The notes below the pieces were generated by a model, which worked only from the letters and a program-made list of their open reading frames with translations, was not told where the DNA came from and ran no database searches. From contig JARKIP010000017.1 in assembly GCA_029990175.1 (NCBI GenBank), forward strand, positions 16,572,001-16,636,000: a stretch of 64,000 nucleotides of DNA, read 5' to 3'. The translations under genes were made by a program, and so were the position numbers. Positions 44,085 through 56,200 of the stretch are shown in pieces. This DNA comes from Petunia secreta (Eukaryota; Streptophyta; Magnoliopsida; Solanales; Solanaceae). Each line of letters opens with the position of its first letter. Positions within the stretch are counted from its first letter, which is position 1.

Positions 44085-45360
44085 ACTTCGATCAGTCGTT
44101 TTGAGAGTTAGGACTCTGATTGGTGTGCCGATAGTTTTAAAAGATTTGTAAGATCCATTAAGATCTGCTTGTAAAATTTGAGCTGATTCTAACCTCGTTT
44201 TGTAAGTTTTCAAGGAAAGATTCCATTTTGGTTGTCGGTAATGCTTAAAAGAGCTTTTCGAGCTCGACTTGAGTAAATGAACTTTGATTTAAAATCCAAA
44301 AGTTGCATTAGATTTGTATGGTCATTTGTAACCTATGGGAACTTTCGAAAGTAAAATTCAAGGTCGTTCGGAAAGTATTCACTGAAGCTTTGAAAGTCAA
44401 GAAATCGATCTCTTCTCGTAGGACCCCTATCTTGAGTTTTGGGGATCCGATCTGAGATCCATCTTTGCAAGCATGTCACACAAGCATTGAATGACTTGTG
44501 CACAAAATTTAGGGTCATTTCGAGCCTCGAAGGTCAAGTTCGAACCCAAATTACAAAACTAGCAGGTGCTACTGTAGAATTCTGCACCTTCTGGGCAGGC
44601 CCGCACGATTGCACGCGTGGGGGGCACATGTGCGTTTGGTTTTTCTTACCTGAAGCACAAAAAAACTCTTGGGAGTGCGAGGGCAAAGAAGGGGTGGTGT
44701 GTCAACATCCGTGGTGGTGCGAAGGCGCCGGTTTTCAGGGTATAAATTGACCCATTGTCGGTTGTTTGAGTTGAAACTCATAATTCCTCATTTCCTAATT
44801 TGTGCAACATCATTTCTTGGTACCAAATCAGTATATAAAGTTATTTAATGATTCTGATCCCTTCTATTACGTTAATTCATTGAGTTAGATCATGAATTTA
44901 TGAGATTTAGCTTGGAAAGAAGTGGATTAGAACCCTAACTTATGAAATCGAGGAACTCATGTGAATTGAACCTGAAACTGAAATACAATTATATAATTGA
45001 TCTCGTGGTAGTATGAGGAGTCCAGAACTATATAATTTATGGGCATTCGGTTGAGCTCGGCCCAGGGACATTTTCATAATTTCTTTCCAACTCCGACTAG
45101 CTGCTAAGGAATCACATTGTGAGCGCTTATTTATGCAATTTCTCTTCTTTAACATAGGGGAAAGTAGCTTGAAGAGGCGTCGGGAGGGAAAGGAGTTCTT
45201 TCAATAGTCGATTCGGCCAGAGACTATAAGGTAAGTGGTTTCATCCTTTCTTTGATGGCCTTTGGCTTTTATGGATGTTCTACACATGTATTTTAGACGT
45301 GCGTAGCTGCCGATAAGGCATACTTCCTATGCCAAGCCTTGTGTACAAGTTGCATATTAT
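44085..45360 (+). mobile_element. Chromovirus LTR fragment, plus orientation
   Basis: Read on the plus strand, this matches the reverse complement of the LTR at 23521-26042 in order. Near 44095 is agtcgttttgagagttagg; near 44245 gagctcgacttgagtaaatg; near 44490 cacaaaatttagggtcattt; near 45300 gcgtagctgccgataaggc, the reverse of the phrase near 24825. The first ~15 bases of the LTR and its distal part are missing. Open frames within (44439-44750) are not genes. Confidence 0.7.
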
Positions 45361-45389
45361 ATTATTAAATCATGAATTAGCGTTACTAA

Positions 45390-46200
45390 CACAGAGCATC
45401 CAATGGGAGGTGCCATAGTGTATGTTATTTGTAGACGATATAGTATTGGTTGATGAGACTCGCGGCAGAGTCAATGATAAGCTGGAGGTTTGGAGACATA
45501 CCCTAGAAACTAAAGGTTTCAAGCTGAGCAAGATGAAAACAAAGTACTTGGAGTGAAATTTTAGTGATGCATCACAGGAGTGAGAGGTGGAAGTAATGCT
45601 TGATTCTCAGGTCATTCCGCATAAGAAAAGCATCAAGTATCTTTGCTAAATCCTTCAAGGTAATGGAGAAATTGATAATCATATCATTCATCGTATAGGG
45701 CCAGGCAAGATGAAGTGGAGACTCGCGTCTAGTGTCCTATGCGATAAGAAAGTGGCACCTAGACTCAAAGGTAAGTTCTATAAAGCGGTCGTTCAGCCAG
45801 CTATGTTTATGGAGCAGAGTGTTGGCCAGTCAAGACCACATTCATTCAGAAGATGAGCATAGTAGAGATGAAAATGTTGTAGATGGATGGGCATGAAAAG
45901 ATGGATAAGATTAAGAATAAGGTCATTACTGACAAGATGGGAATGGATTCATTGGTGGATACGATGCGAGAAACGAGTATGCAATGGTACGGACATGTGA
46001 AAATAAGGAGCATAGATGCTCCAGTGAGGAGGTGCGAGAAGCTGCCAGTGCTGGGTCTATAGAGAGGTAGAGGTAGATCGAATAAGAATTGAGGCGAGGT
46101 GATTCGACATGACATGGCTCACCTCCATATCACCGAGGACAAGACCTTTGATAGGAAAGTGTAGAGGTTGAGGATTAGGGTAAAAAGTTATGTAGTAGGC
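45390..46200 (+). mobile_element. RTE-type LINE fragment
   Basis: A 5'-truncated RTE LINE, readable across stops and frame changes. It has LFVDDIVLVDETRG with the catalytic box near 45428-45439 (FVDD in place of FADD), LEVWRHTLETKGFKLS, KMKWRLASSVLCDKKVAPRLKGKFY, and the C-terminal part with GRGRSNKN-like and HMTWLTS-like phrases. The 3' part is similar to the second copy at 50045. It is inactive. Confidence 0.8.
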
Positions 46201-46339
46201 AAAAGATTGCTGAAATATTAGCTTTATCATTCTTATATACATAGTAGTTTTATCATGTTCTAGATCCTTAACACAATTGGTGTCTTCTGTCTGCTCTATT
46301 GTCAAAGATTTTATATGAGTATTTGAGCTATCATGGTGT
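46201..46339. other. RTE 3' tail or junction
   Basis: AT-rich, with simple ttatcat motifs like those in the tail at 50300-50470. Probably the RTE 3' end; the boundary is not defined. Confidence 0.3.
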
Positions 46340-47995
46340 TTCTTACCTCATTTGACTGACCTCTGTATGCCTAGCTGCTTCGAGAATGGCTCACCCTACC
46401 TGTTCTATGCATATGTTTGCTTTCCTTCTATTGGTCAAGAGTTCCTTGATGTGCCCTTCGTTCAAAAGGTGTGCCACTTCGAGCATGAGGGCTCTGCAAT
46501 TTGTAGTGTCATGACTATAGCCCCGGTAAAATTTGCACTAGACTGAAGAGCTTTTGCAGGAATTATTTTTCATGTACGCGGGCCAGTGTACTCGTTGTCC
46601 TAGCCTCCCAAGATGATTCTTTACCAGGTCTACTGAGAATATCGAAATCCTTAAATCGCCGTGACTTGGGTCCTCCTTTCGGACCTAACGGACCTTCACC
46701 CCTTAGAGTGTCAACGTGTCTATCCACCTGCCTTGGAAAATCCGCATGGGAATATCTCCTGTTGTTCCTTCCTTTGTCTTCAAACAAATCTTTCTCTGTT
46801 GTTCACCTTTGTGACTCCTTCCACTGCTTTCCTCAGATGCTTTGATGGCATCTGACCCAATTCGTAATTTTTTACTATAATGGTAATGCAACGCACTCCA
46901 TGTTTTTGTTGGGTGCTTTTGCAAGCTTCTTTGGAGTTCCCATGTGGTTGCCGACCTCAGGTATTCAAGCTTTTGGTGAAAAAAACATTTGCTAATATAT
47001 CAAGCACTAGTAGGAGCGTCATGTGTTCCTTTTGAAATTTTTCTAAATAATCTTTCAGCAACTCACCCCTCTTTCTGCTTGATCTCGAAAATATCCTCCT
47101 TTTTTTTTTGCGCTTTTGGACACCTCAGTGTGCTTTTATGAATTAGTCTTGTATCTACACAAAAGACTTTATAGGCCCCTCAGACAACTAAGTGTACCAG
47201 GTCAGAGCTCCTTTGGATAGGGTGGAGTCGAACTTATTTACCAGTGTCGACTAGATTTCTTCTCTGGTCAGATTATTTCTCTTGACCGCCATGACGTAAG
47301 CAGATACATTGTCTTCACGGTCTGTAGTGTCGTCATACTTTGGTGTATTAGGCAGCCGAAAAGTCTCAGGGACCGCCAGCGGTTCGGCACTAGACTTGTA
47401 GGGTTTTTGAGAAAACGTGTCCTATCGACCATTGTTACTACGGGCGATACGCCAGGCATCTGATCTATCTCCGCGTTAGTTTCCATCAACTGTCAACGTA
47501 GCTCTTGCACGAGGGCAGATTCTGTAGATGCTGGAGTCTTGGTTGAATCTGAGCTTCATGCAGCTGCATTCATATTTATTTGTCGCGCTATAGAGGCTGG
47601 GGTATTCCCCGAGGGCCAATCCTCGAGGAAATTCTTATGGTGCTGATTTTGTATAAACTTCTTCTAAGCCACGATAGTGTATAAGCCATCGGTATTGACT
47701 TTTGGTTCTGCGCTTCGACGAATTTGTCGAATGTCTTTTCAAACATATTCTTGGTTCCATTTGAACTCTCCCTTCGAGTGGTGTCTTCCTCCTAGGACCA
47801 TGATTCGCTGTGATTACCATCCTCTTTTAGGTGCCCACGTCCCTAGTTGGATCGGCCCCATGCTTATTGGGATCGTTAAGATCTTTTGTTGCGTCATCTG
47901 CTATCTGGGCGGTGTTTCGTGGAAGTCCGTCGCTGCCTTGCAACATGGTGGTTTCGTTTCTTCAGCCAGTAGGTGATCACTTGAGTTAAAAATTC
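46340..47995 (-). pseudogene. gag: Tat-like gag and zinc-knuckle remnant (second copy)
   Basis: The N-terminal region at 47995-47830 reads NTAQIADDATKDLNDPNK, matching the start of the 42.4 kb Gag. Mid-region pieces lie at 47820-47635 and 47489-47268. The knuckle region near 46550-46420 reads HDTTNCRALMLEVAHLL, like CKALRLEVAHLL in element C. Many stops are present. Confidence 0.7.
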
Positions 47996-48530
47996 CTGGC
48001 ATATCCGTATGTGTCCATGAAAAAGTTGTTGCCCAGGAACGGAAGAGGCTGGTGAACTCCTCTCGAGCCTCGTTTATTAACTGCGAGCACACGCAAAACT
48101 TTTTCTCTGGTGTCTTTTCATTGAGAATCAGTGGATCCAGGTCGTCTACTGTGGCTCTCAAAATTTATTCTTCTTCTTGGTCATTAATTATATCGTGTAT
48201 TTCATAAGGGTCCGACCCACTCAGCTCCTCAGGCTCAATGGCAATATCCGCGACTATGAAGGATATATCACACGTCATGACTTGGAAGGATGTCAGCATG
48301 GTTGCTCATAGCGCAAGGATCGATAGGACTATCTGGACAACAGACCTTTCGCTGGAGTTGTTAAAGATGTTTAGTGTAGAGGGGCTCGGGATTACCTGGA
48401 CCAACCGTTGCATGTCGCGCACAACTTGTCTGATTATGTTGACATCCTCCTTAATCCACATAGGCATTGTTGAACCTCAGTGTAAGGACCAAAGCATCAT
48501 GATGCGGGAAGGAGATTTCTTCTTCATCAT
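47996..48530 (-). pseudogene. Tat-like protease and pre-RT remnant, joined upstream of gag
   Basis: EEEISFPHHDALVLTLRFNNAYVD near 48510 matches the protease leader of element C (MMFPHHDALVIMLRINDSDI). NVNIIRQ follows, then across stops the pre-RT segment in the frame 48161-47901 with FSWTHTDMPGI, equivalent to FAWSHSDMTGI of element C. Directly after it the frame enters Gag N-terminal sequence. Protease and pre-RT should lie downstream of Gag, so two elements have been joined or one rearranged near 48000. Confidence 0.7.
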
Positions 48531-48599
48531 CTTTATTAAAAAATATTGTATCTGTGTGTGGCCTCTTTCTTCCTTCCTCTCGGATCTCGCAGCTCATCA

Positions 48600-48790
48600 C
48601 AACCACATCTAACTCATAAAAGGAACTTGCAAGCACATTATAATGATCAAGTGCATTACTAGCAAGATGATCTGCTAGTTTGTTGCCTTCCCTCAACATA
48701 AGACATACCACAATCTCCTTATCTATCATAAGTTGTCAGACTTCCTCCACAATATTAGTAAGCTGCCATGGAGTCTCTCACTTCCTCTCC
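48600..48790 (-). pseudogene. LINE RNase H fragment
   Basis: Residues KWETPWQLTNIVEEV and VVCLMLREGNKLADHLASNALD match the RNase H end of the LINE at 30180-30452 (HVLREDNKLADYLANVAFE). Only the C-terminal part is present, and it reads on into the Tat-like protease within one open frame (48729-48451). Confidence 0.75.
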
Positions 48791-49440
48791 AAAATATTCT
48801 TCATAAGCATATATTCAATAAATAAGACATACACTCATATATAAACAACACATATAATACCATGATTATTGTATGTCAAGTGTATATACTTTGTATATGT
48901 TGTAGTTCATTGTATATACAAAGATAGATAGGACACCATTCTTATAATGTCAATACACATGACATACACCATACATAAAATCCCTATACATATTTTTTAG
49001 ATCTAGAAATCAGCCGCCATAACCACTGTATATCACTAGAGAACTAAAAAGGGAAAAAAATAAATATACAACAACTGTGGCGCCAGGAAGAGACATATCA
49101 GGATCTTAAAGAGACACCATAGGCGAGGACATAGAAAAGATCGGACTTGGAAGGGATAAGGACGGAGAACAGATCTGCGACAACAGTGGGGAAGATTGGA
49201 GCTAAGCAGATATGCGACAACAGCTGCGATGGAGAAGATCAAAGGATGCCGGAACGTAACGACGCCGACGCCGGCTCGGTGCAGCAGAGAAGAGAGAGAA
49301 GTGAGAAAAAAAAAAGGAGAATTAGGATTTTAGAAATATCTTTTTATCTTTGCTATGTTTGTAGCATAGTTTTAAAAGGCTGCTATGTTAGGTAAAAAGA
49401 ATTAAATGTTGCTATGTTTTTAAAACAAGTCCCCTATAAT
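48791..49440 (+). mobile_element. Possible Mutator-like terminal region (copy 2)
   Basis: The order is gtatata-rich tract (48791-49000), a GC-richer segment (49060-49280), a purine-rich tract (gaagagagagaagtgag near 49288), then an AT-rich end with repeated gctatgttt (49345-49430). Similar ordering occurs at 37160-38200 and, inverted, at 51190-51910. No transposase is seen and the outer terminus is undefined. The family name is a guess. Confidence 0.35.
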
Positions 49441-49469
49441 GACACCTAGTGTATTTAATACTTCTTTTC

Positions 49470-49745
49470 CGTGAAAGTTTTGCATGGTAGCCAATTTTAG
49501 GCGCCCTATTTAGTTTTAATCTGTTTTTAAAAATTATTTAATTTTTAATCGCTATGTTGAAGTTCGTACCTTGGAAGCTACCTATGCCTAACTTAAAACT
49601 TGAACTTCAGACCTTCAAGTTTTAAGTTACGCTAGCTGATCCCCAACTTCATACAGAAGGTATGAAGTTCAACCAACAACTAAAAATTAATTATCTTTTA
49701 AAAACTGGCTACATCTTAAGCGTGTGCCCTAAATAGATTCTTTGC
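49470..49745. mobile_element. MITE-like hairpin element
   Basis: A perfect 14-base inverted repeat (acttaaaacttgaa and its complement) at 49591-49604 and 49614-49627 lies inside a larger imperfect one at 49557-49572 and 49657-49672. AT-rich arms with agtttttaaaa-like phrases extend outward to about 49500 and 49710. Size and structure suit a non-autonomous DNA element; terminal repeats and target duplication are not resolved. Confidence 0.5.
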
Positions 49746-50044
49746 GCACTTCTTCTTTTTTCATCCATTGTTAGATTTTTAGATTAGAAGAGAGGAGAGA
49801 AGTAGAAAAAATTTCTATTCTTACATAATGAAGTAGTTTATGTTTCTTTGTAAGCCAAGTTCTTCTCTCGTGATTATATTGTATTAAAATGCCCGTACAT
49901 ATTACTTGAAGATACGTGTGCGGTTTAAAAACTAGTTAGAAGAAATGAAAGAGAGAGTGAATACTTTTGTACTCAATATGTGTTATAGTCGGTCCCTCAA
50001 CTGTTCGAATCGAAAGTTTTACATTTATAGAAAAATGCTTTGTT

Positions 50045-50595
50045 TTAGGTGAGAGTGGCCTCAATGGGACAAAATGCGAGAAGGACGGATGTGATGGTTC
50101 AGACGTATGAAAGGGAGGAACAGAAGATGATCCGATAAGGAAGTATGAGTGGTTGGTAGTGCTGGATCTACGGAGAAGCAGAGCTAGACCAAAGAAGAAC
50201 TGAGGCGAGGTAATTAGGCATAACATGGGCCACCTCCAAATTACCGGGGACATGACCCTAGATAAGAGAGCGTAAAGGTCGAGTATCAGATAGAAGGTTA
50301 GATAATAGTTGAACGATCTATTCCATATTAGTAGTAGTAGTATTATTACTATATATATTATTTCTATCTTATTCGTCGTCCTTATTGTTACTGGTGTTTT
50401 CTATTTATCTTGGGTATTTTTAGCTTTTATACAAGTATTTTCCTTATCGTGGTATTTTCATCTTGTTTTCAACTATATTTTCAAAAAAAAAAAAAATTCT
50501 TTAGCCAGAAAAAACCTCTCCACCTAGATGGGAGTAAGGTCTGCGTACATCTCACCCTCTCCAGACCCCACTTATGAGATATTACTGTGTATATT
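50045..50595 (+). mobile_element. RTE LINE 3' tail (second copy)
   Basis: 50045-50300 is similar to 45950-46200 (shared aggcgaggt, cacctcca, accg.gga phrases). It is followed by an AT-rich simple region, an A-run at 50482-50496 and a final block with gggagtaaggtctgcgtaca and ccagaccccactt. That end sequence is widely seen at the 3' ends of plant RTE LINEs and related SINEs. It is strongly 5'-truncated. Confidence 0.7.
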
Positions 50596-51189
50596 TATAT
50601 TGTAGTAGAATAATTAATTCTTTGTTCTACATGTCCTAGTTATGTAAGCATGTATGCACATGCACTAATAACATATTACTAGCACAATCATGTCAAAGTA
50701 AATTGAGATATGGAAAAACATTATAATATAAGTTACGTAGAGATTAGTAATGTGAGTATTAATAATATAATGATTAATAATACGTGTATTACTAATGCAT
50801 AAATTAGTAAAACGATAATAACCTATGTAGTGATTATAATTTAGTGATAAATATATGATGTATAATTATTTTTTGTTGAATCATTGATATATCACACAAT
50901 AATCTAGAATGTATAATTTAAAATATTTATTTATTCTTTAACAAATTTTAAAAAAATAATTTTACTGTTATGAGGACTAGTCCAGTCATTTTTAAGTATT
51001 AGTACATATTGCTCATAACAAGATTCTTATTTCATATACTACCCCGCATAAAATAAAAAAAGTAATTTTACCAGTAATACATGTACTATTTAAGCGGAAA
51101 AGAAAATCATGAACCAAATATTATACTGGCGATGCTATATTTTGTATGGAAAAAAGAAAAAAGAGAGCTGCCAAATATATAAATTAGGA
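50596..51189. other. No gene seen, AT-rich
   Basis: Scattered taataat and ataatg motifs with no coding potential. Confidence 0.5.
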
Positions 51190-51827
51190 AAACTTGCGCC
51201 AGGCAATCTAAGTAGCTATATTAGCTATATAACACATTTTACCGATACTTTTTAACAAATTACAGTACATAACAATACTTTCTGCTTTATTATCCTACAT
51301 ATATAATTTTTCATTTTCCTCTCCTTCTAACACAAAATCCTATTTTTTCCCCTCTTTCTCTCCCATCCTCCCACGCTCACCCCGCCTGCCAGAATCTTCT
51401 CCGGCGACAAGATCTGTATCCAATGTCTACCGAAGAAACACGGAGGCTGCTACTTGTCTTCTTCTCCGCTCTGATCGATGCTGCTGCTGCAGTGCAGCGG
51501 CGCTGCTCCGATCTGGCTTTTTTTGGCAGCACTATTGCCAGTCTGATCTGCTCCTCTTTTTATTTTATATATGTGTATATATGTGCATGTGTTATGTATA
51601 ACTTTGTATTTATTTTGTATATAAATACGTATAATTTTAATATCTATCTTCATTTTGTATGTGTATATGTGTATCTTGTTGTATGCATATGTATGTGTAT
51701 GTCTAGAGTGGAAAAGTTATGTGTATGTTTTGTATATCTTTTTTGTATATTTTGTGTACTTTTTTTTTTGTATGTTAGTGTATGTTCGGTTATATGTAGT
51801 TACAAAACATATTGTTAAAAGGTTTCA

Positions 51828-51859
<32 letters not shown>

Positions 51860-51910
51860 ATTTTTGTATGTTTTATTTTCATATTACCAAAACAAAATAT
51901 TTTAAAAAAT
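51190..51910 (-). mobile_element. Possible Mutator-like terminal region (copy 3, inverted)
   Basis: On the minus strand the order is as at 48791-49440: gtatat-rich tract (51560-51860), GC-richer segment (51400-51540), purine-rich tract (gggagagaaagagg near 51365), then an AT-rich end with tagctatata (51215-51235). A (TA)n run lies at 51829-51856. The 131-codon plus-strand frame at 51423 reads mainly through the simple repeat and is unlikely to be a gene. Confidence 0.35.
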
Positions 51911-52077
51911 AAATTCCGCGACGATGGCTTTCTGACAGCAGTGAGTGGTGGCAGCAGTACCATGGGGTAGGTAGTGATGGCTGAAGAAATTAGGATGAAT
52001 GAGATAAAACCATAATTAGTATGAGTTTGTTGAAACTTGTATATGTAGAGTAATAAAAGTGTTTGCCATGTTTCGTA

Positions 52078-52205
52078 AATTGTATACTATCGGTATTTTA
52101 TGTAATTTTGCGATTATGATTTTTTTTGTGTGTGTGTGTGTGTATCATGAATTGTATACTATCGGTATTTTATGTAATTTTGTGAGTACGGTTTTTGTGT
52201 GTGTG
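52078..52205. repeat. 72-base tandem duplication with (GT)n
   Basis: Two copies of a segment beginning aattgtatactatcggtatt (52078 and 52150), each followed by a (GT)n run. 51911-52077 shows no gene. Confidence 0.85.
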
Positions 52206-52246
52206 TATCTCCACCTGTGGGATAGCACTAGGTATGTTGTATATTT

Positions 52247-52507
52247 CATCCATCTCGTTTTATTTGTGCTCCTTACTATAAATAGTCGTCTCAAATTATT
52301 TGTCCATTTAGGAGTTTAAGGCAAAATTAACTATTCTTTTCCCACTTTGCCTATAGTATTAATTGATTTTGAAAGTAGAAACAAGAGTTAACATTTATTG
52401 AAGAGAGAATAATATAGCGGGTAAAATAGTCAAAAATACCTTTTAATTAATTTTTTCTTAAGGAACGTGTAAAAACAAATGGGATAAATAAAACGAGATG
52501 GATAGAG
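52247..52507. mobile_element. Stowaway-like MITE
   Basis: Terminal inverted repeats of about 25 bases: ccatctcgttttattt at the left and its complement aaataaaacgagatgg at the right. It is about 260 bases, AT-rich and non-coding. Typical of mariner-derived MITEs; the exact TA target duplication is not certain. Confidence 0.75.
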
Positions 52508-52950
52508 TGTACATTCAATGGGGGTCTAAGAAAGATAACCTAAAATATAGATACTTCAACATGAATGCTTTGAGCTGTCATAACAAATCATTTAAGTTTT
52601 TAACATATGAAGATTGAGAATTTGATGATTAAAATGGGCAATTGTAACCAATATCTACTTCACCAATAAGATCAAATGATAAAGAAAAAATCCGATGGAA
52701 GTGGATAAAAGTGGGTCAAACAGAGTTATCCGCACCCCCCAAGAAGGTAGCTGCCCCCCACCCACCCACAAATACACACACTTCCGTCCCTTAGTTTAAC
52801 GGTACGCTACCTTGGGGAGGAGAAAAGGAAAACCAAATAGCTTTTCGTCGAGACTTGAATACTTCTTAGCCATAAGCAAGATTGAAATGGGTAAATAGGT
52901 CTTCAGACCCACTGACTTTAGAATCTCAACTCAGGTGGCCTTTCGGAGGT
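52508..52950. other. No gene; short inverted repeat
   Basis: Contains C-rich runs near 52736-52775 and an inverted pair (aaggtagc at 52744 and gctacctt at 52807). No coding potential. Confidence 0.4.
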
Positions 52951-52951
52951 A

Positions 52952-53204
52952 CTCCCTCCGGTCCATTTTATTTGATTTATTAACCTATTTTTTTTAGTCT
53001 ATAATATTTGATATTTTCGGAAATAAAGACACAATTTTATAATGTCACTACTTGCTAATAAATAATTTTAAACAAAATGATAAGTAATAATAGCTTGAAT
53101 TAGGGCTAATATAGTCAATTATATTGCTAATTAATGCTAAAAATGTGATTTTCTTAATATGCGTGAAAACACCAAAAAATTCAAATAATATGGACCGGGG
53201 AGAG
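52952..53204. mobile_element. Stowaway MITE with TA duplication
   Basis: 253 bases flanked by ta at 52950-52951 and 53205-53206. The left end ctccctccggtccatttta and right end aatatggaccggggagag are inverted repeats with small mismatches. The ctccctccg terminus and TA target are diagnostic of the Stowaway (Tc1/mariner) superfamily. Confidence 0.9.
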
Positions 53205-56200
53205 TATAATTTTTACTGTGACCACCTCATAGAAAATCGATAGAGCAAATAAGAAAAGAACTGAATAGAATAATACAAACGCAGCGACATGCAAATCCTG
53301 CGGTCGAATAACAGGAATCATCTCATCCACCAAACCGTTGCATATAACTTACAACCGCTGTATCTACTTAAAAGAGCTTCCAAAAAACGAGGCAGTAAAA
53401 AGGCCCTAAAGATCTTACTTCAAAGATTGCCATGTAAGAAGATGAAGTGATCTCAGAAAAGATTAATGAGGCCAAATAAACACAATAAGCAGTTATGGGC
53501 GATGGACGTAACTTTCAGGTATCATTCTCCAACTCGATTAGCAGCAAACTGAAATAAGTTAACAAAGTAACCCTTGATTCCATTGAGAAAAGTCTTCACA
53601 TGGATCTAGACAGTCTACTGTTGTATCATAATGGGCAATAAATAAAAGGTAACATCAGATACATCCATCAACTTTCCCTCGCTGAAAAAAGTCGCAATCA
53701 CAATAATTTACCTCATCACTAGACATGCATTAGGGATATGAGTTACCAAATGGACCTCCCGCTGTATTCTGTGTTTGTTTCACTTTCTTTTCTACCAAAT
53801 TTAACAAGTAGAAAGAAAACGAAGCTACAAGAGCTCCATAAAAGATGACCAAAGTTCTCCCCAACAAGCTAGCTATAGATATCTGCAGCATTAGGAAAGA
53901 GAAATTAATATCGAGACAATGAAATTAATTGAAGCCAAATTACAAGAATAAATGTTCCGTCATTAACTTCCATAACTTGTACATTTGTGACTACAATAGA
54001 CAGCCAAAAATTTGCATATCAAACTAAAAAGGACAAAGCTGACACTTCAGAAGTTCAGATAAATATATGCAACTGTAAAACATTATCAAGATGCAACAGC
54101 TCAGCGTGCTGCCTAGTTTTGTCACAAATTAGTAGACCTGAACATTCTCAATGTCTAATCAAGAGCAGATTAACCCTCTATCGTAGGCAGTCTTTTGCCT
54201 GTATATATTGGTCTGTCCAAGACTTGATGATTTATACCACATGCAGACATATCAATGGAAAATCAAAAAATTAAGATGATACAATACTGTTTAGCTTTGG
54301 CACCACCGATATAATTCGTGCTATATGCAACAGAATAATAGTAATACAACAAATTAACTAATAAAGATAGAATCATAGAAGCTCCAAAGTAATTGAAGCG
54401 CAAAGAGAACCTTAAACCCTATCTAAATCTAGGGTAACAATTGGTATGTGAAACTAATTACCCGACAACGAACAATGAGAAAGATCCAAAGATATAAAGA
54501 TTTGAAGACGACAAAAATACTTGCAAGAATCAGACTTGAAAGTACTTCCAGAAATCAATCCGAACATAGAGGGTTTTAAGCATCAAAATGATATTTATCA
54601 ATCTCAAAAGTATGTAGTGCTCCTCTCAAGAATGAGTTTACCAAGTATTTATAGCTATTACATTCTAACTCCAACCGAGAAAGGAAATAACTAAAATTAA
54701 GGAAAGAAAATAAATAAAAATATGGAAAGGAATGCATCTCTTGGCTATTATACAACGAAACATGGAAAGTTGGAAACCTACAAGAAAAGGAAGGAAAACA
54801 CAAAAAGTCCTAATTTGGAAGGGAACAACAATAAGATGCTCTATCTTCAAGATGAGCTCAGTTCTAACCGAGCTATTCAGGATCACAACAGAAGAGGAAG
54901 GTAGCAAGAAATCCTTCATGCAATCTCTCAAACTCTAGCATAACATCAAAGAACATGAAGTCCAAGAGCAGGAACTCCAACTTCAAATGTTTCCATGTTC
55001 TTAGTCAATCTAAAATACTTGACAGTAGTGCGCTTAAATAACTCAATGACTATCATCAGTACAAGCTAAAGACTTTAGAGAGAGAAAAACAGTGACAATG
55101 GTTACCTTCAAAATGAGTTGAAGTATCGAGCCATTGTTAAATTGACTTTTCCCTAAAACAGTACTTAGAGATTAGAGAATGAATCATCTAATCCTTTTTA
55201 GAAAGGGAGTGAATCATCTACTAGCTAAGTCAAAGTAGCTAATCACTTTTTTAATGTATAATCTTCCTCGGGGAACACCCCTATCATCTTCTGTCTCGCA
55301 TCCATAGGGATGAGTAATGTATCTGCCATCTAAACGTCTATCTTATTGAAACGCCATCAGTTTAATCCAAGCAACTCTAATTCAAAAGTCTAACACTACT
55401 GACGCAGTTACCTGAGTCAGAACCTAAAATTCAACTGCAGATCAATCGCCCCAAGAAGTGCCCTATTCCATGTCTCCATGGTCATGATTCTGAACTTTAT
55501 TTACAAAAAGTTAAGGAAGCACGACCTACAGAACATCATCCTTGAACAAAGTTTTGAAATAAAATTTAGAAGTGATTATGTGCACCTTCCCTTAGTTTCT
55601 TAAGTTACAGCGCAATCTTCCACATTAGAAGTTACTCCTCAAACTCCCCAGCAGTAGCTGGATCCTTCTACAGGCTTGTAATATGTACTGCTATTTATAC
55701 ATTTTAAATGTCATAATTGACCAGAAATGGATACTAAACAAAGAGTTGAAATTTTATCACATGTACTTATTTATGAATACATTTATCATACTTGTGTGGT
55801 TCCATGGGGAGAAATTTCAAGTTTTAATGAACCTGACCTTTTATAGTGCGAATATCGCCTATAAATGTATTTGCTTTGTGAGAAATGTTTCCACCATTAA
55901 AAAAAAGATGACAGGTTGGGATGGACCAAATAGGACAGTAGAATTAAGATTAAGATTTAAGGGATATGTTCTAATGGAACTTAGAAATAAAAGAAAATCC
56001 AGTCTATTTATTTCCTAAATGAAGCTCACTTACTGATAAGTGATAACCATACCAGACTATCCCAAAGCTATTGAAGGAAAACAAAATAATTATGTCCTAA
56101 TTCTTCTGTCCTTTGATTCATGAATACTGTTAGGTTATCAGAAAAAGTTATGTTTTACCATTTGGGACCAAGCTACAGCATTACAATTCTGATCGGGTGG

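Noticed and set aside
51423..51912. Plus-strand frames of 131 and 85 codons, hydrophobic with Cys/Tyr/Val repeats
   Set aside because: They read through gtatat simple repeats; the hydrophobic look is compositional. Only the first ~40 codons are non-repetitive and match no family known to me.
54576..54938. Several overlapping frames of 60-88 codons on both strands
   Set aside because: No domain. The region looks more like a promoter or LTR-like sequence with a TATA box on the minus strand.
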